64,000 nt of DNA from CAYRGC01 sp964601225. GTDB lineage: Bacteria > Patescibacteriota > Gracilibacteria > Peribacterales > Peribacteraceae. Shown piece after piece: positions 58,184-64,000 of the stretch; position 1 is the first letter of the stretch; each line of letters begins with the position of its first letter. The stretch covers positions 1 to 64,000 of the forward strand of contig CAZRMM010000006.1 in NCBI GenBank assembly GCA_964601225.1, given 5' to 3'. A program made the translations under genes and the position numbers. A model generated the notes under the pieces. The model was not told the DNA's origin, ran no database searches, and worked only from the letters and a program-made list of their open reading frames with translations.

Positions 58184-58774
58184 GTGGCTAAACCCTACGT
58201 CCCCAACGACAAATGGAGCCAGAAGGCCGCGGAACTTGGATATCGAGCGCGGTCGGTATTCAAGCTCATGGAGCTCGATGAAAAATTCGACCTCCTGCAA
58301 GCCGGAATGACCGTGGTGGACATCGGTGCCGCTCCGGGAAGTTGGTTGCAGTACGCGAAGGAAAAAGTGGGGCCGAGTGGCCGTGTTTTCGGATTCGATC
58401 TGACACCGATCGAACCCATAGCGGAAAACGTGATTACGGAACAGATCGATGCCCTCGATCGTACGAAGGTGGAATCGGCGCTGCGTAAACACGGCTTTGA
58501 ACACCCCGACCTGGTGCTGTCCGATATCGCTCCGAATACGAGCGGCGTGCGCGACGTGGATCAGTGGAAATCGGTGGAACTGGCAACCGCAGTTTCTCAG
58601 GTAGCGAGGTCGATTCTCTCCGTCGGAGGCAGATGCGTCATCAAAGTCTTCCGCGGCGGAGATTTTGACGAATTCTTTCGGCGACAAAAAGCCGCCTGGC
58701 GCGAATCGAAAGTGGTGGAAGTGACCGCGACGCGCGAAAGTAGCAGGGAGGTGTACGTGGTGCTAAGGAAGTAA
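58184..58774 (+). CDS. rlmE: 23S rRNA 2'-O-methyltransferase (FtsJ/RrmJ family)
   Basis: The 196-residue protein matches RlmE, which methylates U2552 of 23S rRNA. The N-terminus has YRARSVFKLMELDEKF with the first catalytic Lys. VVDIGAAPGSWLQYA is the SAM motif. LVLSDIAPNTSG carries the Asp, CVIKVFRGGD the second Lys, and SSREVYVVLRK the Glu. The K-D-K-E tetrad is complete. The start is GTG 58184. Confidence 0.94.
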   Translation: MAKPYVPNDKWSQKAAELGYRARSVFKLMELDEKFDLLQAGMTVVDIGAAPGSWLQYAKEKVGPSGRVFGFDLTPIEPIAENVITEQIDALDRTKVESALRKHGFEHPDLVLSDIAPNTSGVRDVDQWKSVELATAVSQVARSILSVGGRCVIKVFRGGDFDEFFRRQKAAWRESKVVEVTATRESSREVYVVLRK

Positions 58775-58867
58775 TCATTCTGACGCCCTGTTTTTCCCGA
58801 ACATCGTGAGAGACGAATAAGACGACAGGACGACAGGACTTCAAGAGATAATGCCCGCAGACGGCGA

Positions 58868-58873
58868 TACACT
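58868..58873 (+). promoter_or_regulatory. -10 hexamer TACACT before ATG 58881
   Basis: TACACT ends 7 nt before ATG 58881 and lies after the earlier in-frame ATG 58851. Confidence 0.55.
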
Positions 58874-58880
58874 CCCCTCC

Positions 58881-59738
58881 ATGCTCGTCCTCAAAAACGT
58901 CGGCGTGATGCGCGGCAAGCGAACGGTGCTTTCACAGGTCAATGTGACGATCGAACCCGGCGAGTTCGTGTGCATCGCGGGCGGAAGCGGCAGCGGCAAG
59001 ACCACGATACTCGAACTTCTTGCGGGCCTGCGAAAGCCGCAGACGGGAAGCACGGAGGTCGATGGCGTGGACCTTCGAGACATTCCGGAGCCGGCGCTGC
59101 AGCTGTATCGCCGACGGCTGGGAGTGGTCTTCGAAGGAGGGAAACTCATCCCCTATCGTACCGTCGCGGAAAACGTGGCGTTTCCCCTTGAGATCTGCGG
59201 CGCTCCGGACAACGTCATTGAGAAGCGCGTGAAAGAGGCGCTCAGACAAGTGGATCTGACTGGGCGCGACGACGAACTCCCCGACCATCTCACCGCCGAC
59301 GAACGAACGCGCGTGGCGATTGCGCGGGCAATCGCGCATAAGCCTTTGATCGTTCTTGCCGATGAACCGCTGGCGCTGCTCGACCGATCCGAGACCTCCC
59401 ATATTCTCTCTCTGCTCAAGGAAATCCACGCATCGGGAACGACCGTGGTGGTATTCACGCACGACCCGGACGCACTCAAGGGCATTGCCACCCGTATGAT
59501 TGATCTCGGCGGAAAGATGAGTCCGACCGCGACGACAGAAGAAACGCCTCGTCACGACGTCTTTGAGAAAATGCCCGCGACGGCACCGATGCCCGTCCCG
59601 GCCGCATTCGCGGATCCGACCGCCGTCGCACCGGAGTACGAACCAGCGGCCGAGGCGAAAAACGAGCCATCGGACGAAGCCTCGAGATCCAAGACCGGAG
59701 GACGAAAGATCCGTGTGACGTCGATCCATTCGGATTGA
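58881..59738 (+). CDS. FtsE-like ABC ATPase with degenerate motifs and long tail
   Basis: The 285-residue protein has an FtsE/LolD-type ATPase domain (1-215). GGSGSGKTT is an intact Walker A and IVLADEPLALLD an intact Walker B with its Glu. The H-loop His194 is present. The Q-loop Gln is Glu85 (VVFEGGKL), and the signature LSGGE is LTADE (137-141). Residues 215-285 form a Pro/Ala/Glu-rich tail. No FtsX or other permease gene is adjacent. Function is uncertain; it may be a regulatory or division-associated ATPase. Confidence 0.8.
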   Translation: MLVLKNVGVMRGKRTVLSQVNVTIEPGEFVCIAGGSGSGKTTILELLAGLRKPQTGSTEVDGVDLRDIPEPALQLYRRRLGVVFEGGKLIPYRTVAENVAFPLEICGAPDNVIEKRVKEALRQVDLTGRDDELPDHLTADERTRVAIARAIAHKPLIVLADEPLALLDRSETSHILSLLKEIHASGTTVVVFTHDPDALKGIATRMIDLGGKMSPTATTEETPRHDVFEKMPATAPMPVPAAFADPTAVAPEYEPAAEAKNEPSDEASRSKTGGRKIRVTSIHSD

Positions 59739-59826
59739 GAATGACGAACTTCGGGCTTCGAGCTGCGGGATTCTCGCTGCCCTCGGCCCGCCACTCGAAG
59801 CCTTTCGTCAAGGTATGAGTTTTCCG

Positions 59827-59832
59827 TATACT
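59827..59832 (+). promoter_or_regulatory. -10 hexamer TATACT, leaderless purM
   Basis: TATACT ends 6 nt before ATG 59839 and lies inside the longer possible frame from 59815. Confidence 0.65.
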
Positions 59833-59838
59833 GTGGCC

Positions 59839-60888
59839 ATGACCTCCAAGAATTCCCGTTCCCTCTCCTATGCCGCAGCCGGCGTGAACATCGACGAAGC
59901 CGATGCCGCCAAAACACGGATGGAGTCGATGCTCAAAAGCTCCGACAAGCGCGTCTTGAACCAGGTCGGCGCCTTCGCGAGCCTCTACGACGGTCGTTTC
60001 CGCGGCTACAAGCAGCCCGTGCTCGTCCTCAAGACGGAGGAGCCGGGAAGCAAGCAAAAGCTCGCGATCGACAACGGCAAGGTGGAATCGATCTGCCAGG
60101 ACCTCGTGAATCACCTGCTCAACGACATCATCGTGATGGGCGCCACACCGCTCTCGGTACAAGACTGCATCGTCTGCGGCAAGCTCGACAAAGAAGTGAT
60201 CACAAGAATTGTTCAGGGAATGTCGCAAGCCTGCAAGGCACAAGGCTGCGTGCTTACGGGTGGCGAGACGTCGGAACAGCCGGGGATCATTCCGGCCGGC
60301 ACGTACATTCTGAGCGCGAGCGTCATCGGCGTCGCGGAGAAGCGCGACGTCATCGACGGGCGCAAGATCAAGAAAGGCGACAAAGTGCTGGCGATCGCCA
60401 GTAACGGCCTGCATACCAACGGCTACTCCCTCGTGCGCCGACTGATGAAGGAGGATCCGAAACTCGCGAAGAGGAAAATCGGGCGCGACACGTTCCTGGA
60501 TGCGATCCTCAAGCCGCACTTGTGTTATTACCAGGCGGTCCGCCGCCTGTTCCGCGATCGCGGACTCCATGGCATGGCGCACATCACGGGCAGCGGCATC
60601 GAGGGGAATCTGTGTCGCATCCTTCCGAAGAACGTGAACGCGGTGATCGACCTCTCGACTATCAAGGTGCTCCCGATTTTCAAAGCGATCCGCGACGCGG
60701 CTGACGCTCCGGATTCCGAAATGTTGAGAACCTACAACATGGGTGTCGGCCTGACGATCGTGGTATCGCGCGCAGCGAAGAAACGCATCCAGACTTCCAT
60801 CCGGCGCCAAGGCTACGATTGCTATGAAATCGGAGAGATCGGTCTCGGTGACGGGAACGTCACCTTCGCAGGGAACATCGACTGGTGA
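59839..60888 (+). CDS. purM: Phosphoribosylformylglycinamidine cyclo-ligase (AIR synthase)
   Basis: The 349-residue protein matches PurM, which closes the imidazole ring to give AIR. YAAAGVNIDEAD is the N-terminal motif. VNHLLNDIIVMGATPL, LTGGETSEQPGIIP, SNGLHTNGYSLVRR and HITGSGIEGNLCRILP follow. The second Gly of ITGGG is Ser. PurE in this window would use the product AIR. ATG 59839 is set by the -10 box. Confidence 0.95.
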   Translation: MTSKNSRSLSYAAAGVNIDEADAAKTRMESMLKSSDKRVLNQVGAFASLYDGRFRGYKQPVLVLKTEEPGSKQKLAIDNGKVESICQDLVNHLLNDIIVMGATPLSVQDCIVCGKLDKEVITRIVQGMSQACKAQGCVLTGGETSEQPGIIPAGTYILSASVIGVAEKRDVIDGRKIKKGDKVLAIASNGLHTNGYSLVRRLMKEDPKLAKRKIGRDTFLDAILKPHLCYYQAVRRLFRDRGLHGMAHITGSGIEGNLCRILPKNVNAVIDLSTIKVLPIFKAIRDAADAPDSEMLRTYNMGVGLTIVVSRAAKKRIQTSIRRQGYDCYEIGEIGLGDGNVTFAGNIDW

Positions 60889-60958
60889 TCGCGGCGCTAG
60901 CGCGAGCCCAGGAAAGCGACGCCTTCTCCGGAAAATTTGCCGGAGGATCGCCGCGTCG

Positions 60959-60964
60959 TAGACT
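60959..60964 (+). promoter_or_regulatory. -10 hexamer TAGACT, leaderless start at 60971
   Basis: TAGACT ends 6 nt before TTG 60971 and 9 nt before ATG 60974. Confidence 0.55.
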
Positions 60965-60970
60965 CAAGAG

Positions 60971-61975
60971 TTGATGCTCCTTCGCCCCAAACCGCCGCCT
61001 GCCCCCGAGAAAGGGCCGAAGGTGGCGCCGGGAAGGGTGGGCGCGCTCGTCTCGGCCGTCACGGCTCCCATCCGCGCCGTCCGCGACGCGATCGCGCGCC
61101 GGTTGATCGAACCCTTCGAATCGACGGTGCCGGAGGGATACCGCACGAGCTTTGCTCACAAACGTCTCCTCGCGGTGTGCGGCGCGTTCGGCCTCAGCGT
61201 CGCAGCGCTGCTCCATGCCGTTCGCGAACCCGACAATCCCATCCCTTTCGCATACGCAGGAGATTCTTTCGACGAGCCGGGAAAATGCGAGAGACCGGGG
61301 CTCGATGCGCCGATGGAATCTCTCATGGTTCATCTCCGACATCCCGACGACCTCAGCGCGTTCCTCCACGAACACACGGAGCACTCGTACCCGGAAGGAC
61401 TTCTCGATTTTCTCGAGACATACCGCGCGCCTCCCGAAGAATTTTTCCGGCGGACAAAGAGGATCCAGAGCATCAACGGCGAAACGAAAGAAAAGGCCCA
61501 CGGTCCCTGCAACAATCCCGCGGAGCACGTCGCCCGCTGGCTGTGGGCACACGGCGTGCAACCGAGTATCGGACGCACAAGACCGCCCGTCGCCGATCTC
61601 ATTTTTGATTGGCAGTGGAAAAAATGCCATGAGGTGATGATCTACCGGACAGTCGGCGACGAATACGTCGTATTCAGCAACAGCGGATACAGCGTGATAC
61701 GGGCCCCCTCTCCCAAAGAGGCGCTCGAGAAATTGGATCCCGGTTCGACCGTGCTCGAACAAGGCGGGATCGTGCCGTGGAAGCAGACCCGAGACAACGC
61801 GGTCGCCCGCTTCTTTCACACGCTCGGCGGCAATCAGACCGAGCTTCCGGAGCATCCCCGCCATCGGATCGCAGAGCGACATCCGGCCGTTGTCGCCGAC
61901 GCGGGGATTTCTTGGTTTTCTTCGACGATCTCCAATGCAATTTCTGCACTTCAGGATGCCAAAAAAACGGAGTAG
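60971..61975 (+). CDS. Uncharacterised protein with possible papain-like fold
   Basis: The 334-residue protein has a Pro/Lys-rich N-terminus and one hydrophobic segment (KRLLAVCGAFGLSVAALL, residues 64-81). HGPCNNPAEHVARWLWAHG (about 178-196) puts a Cys at the head of a helix. KKCHEVMIYRTVGDEYVVFS follows with His and then Asn in the order of papain-like or NlpC-like enzymes. This is suggestive only. The start is TTG 60971 (leaderless) or ATG 60974. Confidence 0.65.
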   Translation: MMLLRPKPPPAPEKGPKVAPGRVGALVSAVTAPIRAVRDAIARRLIEPFESTVPEGYRTSFAHKRLLAVCGAFGLSVAALLHAVREPDNPIPFAYAGDSFDEPGKCERPGLDAPMESLMVHLRHPDDLSAFLHEHTEHSYPEGLLDFLETYRAPPEEFFRRTKRIQSINGETKEKAHGPCNNPAEHVARWLWAHGVQPSIGRTRPPVADLIFDWQWKKCHEVMIYRTVGDEYVVFSNSGYSVIRAPSPKEALEKLDPGSTVLEQGGIVPWKQTRDNAVARFFHTLGGNQTELPEHPRHRIAERHPAVVADAGISWFSSTISNAISALQDAKKTE

Positions 61976-62168
61976 AAACCCTGTCTGCTTGCGCGCCGAT
62001 TCCCGGAGCGCATACTGCTCGTGGACATGAACTGTCGCGAACTCTTCCTCGGCAAGCTCTTCCTCTCCCTTACGACGGGAGCGGTGCTGCGCTGAGTGAC
62101 CGAACGAAACGCGAGCACCCCTCCCCAGCAGCCGGAGGATTTTTTTCATCACTTTCCCCCAATTCCCC

Positions 62169-62549
62169 ATGGTTCACCCTGAAACAATCGACGGCCGTAC
62201 CGACATCCCCGATGAACTGAAATACGAAGCCGCAACGACGGTCGGAGACACCGTTGATCCTCAAGACGGCATGCTCTGGAAAATCGAGGAAACCCCAGAC
62301 GGACATAAAGTCGTCATTCTTTCCGCGGACGCCTTGGCACTCGCAGAAGGAAGAACGAACAATATCCCTCCCGCATACGAACCGCTCGTCGCGACCGTTA
62401 CGAATACCCGCGGCAACGTGATCAAAGCGACGACCCGGAACAATCATTGGCATCCAAAAGTCGTAAAGATCAGCGATACTCTGGAACTGGGATTGCACGA
62501 CTTCGCCGAGCTGAATCGCGACATACAACTGCAGATGGGCGCGCAATAA
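62169..62549 (+). CDS. Small uncharacterised protein
   Basis: The 126-residue protein is acidic and soluble, with GMLWKIEETPDGHKVVILSA and a C-terminal helical stretch (LGLHDFAELNRDIQLQMG). No signal peptide and no family is recognised. It is followed 7 bp later by a strong terminator, so it is probably a single-gene transcript. The 193-bp gap before it shows no other gene. Confidence 0.65.
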   Translation: MVHPETIDGRTDIPDELKYEAATTVGDTVDPQDGMLWKIEETPDGHKVVILSADALALAEGRTNNIPPAYEPLVATVTNTRGNVIKATTRNNHWHPKVVKISDTLELGLHDFAELNRDIQLQMGAQ

Positions 62550-62556
62550 TTTCCCC

Positions 62557-62592
62557 GGGCATCCGTCGGTTCGGTCGGATGCCCTTTTTTTC
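62557..62592 (+). terminator. Rho-independent terminator
   Basis: GGGCATCCG (62557-62565) and CGGATGCCC (62576-62584) form a perfect 9-bp stem followed by eight T residues. Confidence 0.95.
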
Positions 62593-62602
62593 CCTCATTG
62601 GT

Positions 62603-62785
62603 ATGCCATTCGGCACTCAACCCCGTATTGCAGTTTCTCTTGAAAACGACCCCCGAGTCCTTCAAGGCATTCTTGCAAACCGTGCAAAGAACCCCGATCA
62701 CTACGGCAATCATCCTATTGCCACAGAAGAGATCAAACGAGCCCTCCAGGAGATTCTCGTAAGAAGAAGGGCAAGAGCGAGTTAA
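62603..62785 (+). CDS. Small hypothetical protein after the terminator
   Basis: The 60-residue reading frame (MPFGTQPRIAVSLENDPRVL start) is basic and helical, ending RRRARAS. It lies between a terminator and the ACT-protein promoter. No family or clear promoter is seen, so it is tentative. Confidence 0.4.
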   Translation: MPFGTQPRIAVSLENDPRVLQGILANRAKNPDHYGNHPIATEEIKRALQEILVRRRARAS

Positions 62786-62840
62786 ACGGCATACCGGCTT
62801 TTCGGCCAAATTTTTGCAGGTGAAAACATGGTTTCGGCCC

Positions 62841-62868
62841 TTGCAGATCACAAAAAAATCCCTAGACT
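62841..62868 (+). promoter_or_regulatory. Promoter TTGCAG / TAGACT
   Basis: TTGCAG (62841-62846) and TAGACT (62863-62868) are 16 nt apart. The leader to ATG 62894 is about 18 nt, pyrimidine-rich. Confidence 0.65.
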
Positions 62869-62893
62869 CCCCGCAATCCGCTTTCCCCCTTCT

Positions 62894-63310
62894 ATGGACC
62901 TCGCCACCCAGGTGACCGTCGTCATGAAGAACGTCCCGAGCTCGCTTGCGAAGGTCGGCGACAAGCTGCGTGCGTCGGAGGTGAACATCGAAGCGATCTC
63001 CTGCACGGAAGGCCGTGACAGCACGGCAATCCATCTCATTGTGAGCGACCCAGACACCGCGAAAATCGTACTCCGCGAGCTTGGCACCGTCAGCGCTCTC
63101 GACGTTCTCGCCTTGAAAATGAAGAACAAGACCGGTGCGATCGCCGACATCGGCCGCGCTCTTGCCGCCGCGGGCATCAACATCGGAAGCATCTACGCCA
63201 CGACGTGCGGCAAGGAGGCGATGGTCTACGTGACGGTGCTCAACGCCGACCCCGCCGAAGCGCTCAACGCGATGAGGGCCTGGGAGAAGAAGCGAAACGC
63301 CATGATCTGA
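62894..63310 (+). CDS. Tandem ACT-domain protein
   Basis: The 138-residue protein consists of two ACT domains: TQVTVVMKNVPSSLAKVGDK (residues 5-24 starting the first) and KNKTGAIADIGRALAAAGIN (starting the second near 77). ACT domains bind amino acids and regulate enzymes. Stand-alone tandem ACT proteins are usually regulatory. The ligand cannot be read from the sequence. ATG 62894 is chosen because the promoter lies within the longer frame from 62828. Confidence 0.82.
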   Translation: MDLATQVTVVMKNVPSSLAKVGDKLRASEVNIEAISCTEGRDSTAIHLIVSDPDTAKIVLRELGTVSALDVLALKMKNKTGAIADIGRALAAAGINIGSIYATTCGKEAMVYVTVLNADPAEALNAMRAWEKKRNAMI

Positions 63311-63345
63311 GCCGCTCGGCGAGAGCGCTGAAAATACCGGAAGGG

Positions 63346-63351
63346 TATTCT
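63346..63351 (+). promoter_or_regulatory. -10 hexamer TATTCT, leaderless start at 63358
   Basis: TATTCT ends 6 nt before ATG 63358. AATACC/GGGTATT forms a small hairpin across it. Confidence 0.55.
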
Positions 63352-63357
63352 TTCGAC

Positions 63358-64000
63358 ATGGCCCTCTTCTCCCGCCCATCTCACTCCCCCTTCGGACCGC
63401 GACTCCGCTGGATGTATGCCGTCGCATCGACGCTGTTTGTGGGGGGACTCTACATGGACGGCTGGGCGCACCTGCACGTCCCGGAACTGGAAACGTTCTT
63501 CACGGTCTGGCACGCGATTTTCTACTCCGGCTTCGCCCTGACGGCCGGACTGCTCATCCACGAGATTTTTCGCCGAAGGAACCGATCCAAAGACTGGCGA
63601 AGTGCCGTCCCAAGCGGACAGGGCCTGACACTCCTCGGAATCGGGATCTTTGCACTCGGAGGAATCGGCGACATGCTGTGGCACACCGTTTTCGGTATCG
63701 AGATAGATATCGAAGCCCTGTTGAGCCCCACGCATTTACTCCTCGCTTTCGGTCTTTTCCTCATCGTCACCGGAGGCATCCGGGACCAATGGTCTCGGAG
63801 CGAGAATGCGTACGGAGGAAATCTTTTTGCCTCCATGCCCTACGTACTCTCGATGAACTGCGCATTTGCGGGAATCGTTTTTCTCATCCAATTCGGCGAA
63901 TTCACAGACTTCGGCTTCGCGAAAGAGTGGATACCCGATTCCGGAGCGCTGCGCTTTTACCAGCAAGCGACGCCGATCCTCGGTGCGATGCTCTTCTCCG
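63358..64000 (+). CDS. Polytopic membrane protein (3' end outside window)
   Basis: The frame is open from ATG 63358 to the right edge (214 codons). At least five transmembrane helices are seen (YAVASTLFVGGLYMDGW, WHAIFYSGFALTAGLLIHE, LLGIGIFALGGIGDMLWH, LLLAFGLFLIVTGGI, SMNCAFAGIVFLIQFGE). His residues recur near helix ends (GWAHLH, WHAIF, LWHTVF, SPTHLLL), which could bind metal. No family is assigned. Confidence 0.72.
   Translation, partial: MALFSRPSHSPFGPRLRWMYAVASTLFVGGLYMDGWAHLHVPELETFFTVWHAIFYSGFALTAGLLIHEIFRRRNRSKDWRSAVPSGQGLTLLGIGIFALGGIGDMLWHTVFGIEIDIEALLSPTHLLLAFGLFLIVTGGIRDQWSRSENAYGGNLFASMPYVLSMNCAFAGIVFLIQFGEFTDFGFAKEWIPDSGALRFYQQATPILGAMLFS

Overview
The window looks like chromosomal DNA of a small-genome Patescibacteria/CPR bacterium. 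Peregrinibacteria/Peribacteria is the most plausible group, but this is inference, since no rRNA gene is present. TGA ends many genes, so the genetic code is standard and not the TGA=Gly code of Gracilibacteria. Housekeeping genes are scattered singly among many secreted or membrane proteins of unknown function. Shine-Dalgarno sites are essentially absent. At about 20 genes a -10-like hexamer ends 6-8 nt before the start codon, which implies leaderless mRNAs, and I used this pattern to choose several starts.

Layout. 1-4612: the 5' part of a giant secreted Cys-rich repeat protein, running off the left edge. 4.7-8.3 kb: F420-ligase-like protein, flavin/ferredoxin reductase, purN and carA. 8.4-9.5 kb: a 21-bp triple repeat, a strong promoter and a folded leader in front of a secreted coiled-coil protein. 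9.5-24.8 kb: ten consecutive large proteins without recognisable families (Pro/Gln-rich, Ala-rich coiled coil, membrane-associated), the main unexplained block. 24.9-28.3 kb: a surface-anchored lamin-tail/thermonuclease protein overlapping a GIY-YIG nuclease. 28.6-40.2 kb: RNase Y, a Cys-rich protein, MutY, an ABC exporter, EF-Tu, S10, RNase III, a C39-like protein, NusB, L32 and a Bax-inhibitor-1 protein. 40.2-43.6 kb: a cupredoxin-Cys/His fusion and two VirB2/TrbC-like membrane proteins. 43.7-50.4 kb: folP, a phosphoesterase, a phosphohexomutase, an asparaginase-like protein, a hairpin-dense 700-bp gap, gmk and a secreted Cys-rich protein. 50.5 kb: tRNA-Arg(GCG) and tRNA-Ala(GGC). 50.6-64 kb: small proteins, an HTH regulator, purE (class II type), family-4 uracil-DNA glycosylase, pheS, pyrE, rsmG, rlmE, an FtsE-like ATPase, purM, a papain-like candidate, a tandem ACT protein and a partial membrane protein.

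Functional picture. Purine (purN, purE, purM) and pyrimidine (carA, pyrE) genes indicate real de novo nucleotide synthesis, with folP pointing to folate. RNase Y, RNase III, NusB, RlmE and RsmG cover RNA processing. The extracellular side is rich: disulfide-repeat proteins, a surface nuclease, a cupredoxin-like protein and pilin-like hairpins. Two DNA glycosylases (MutY and family-4 UDG) have each lost two of four [4Fe-4S] cysteines, hinting at lost dependence on Fe-S clusters in base-excision repair.
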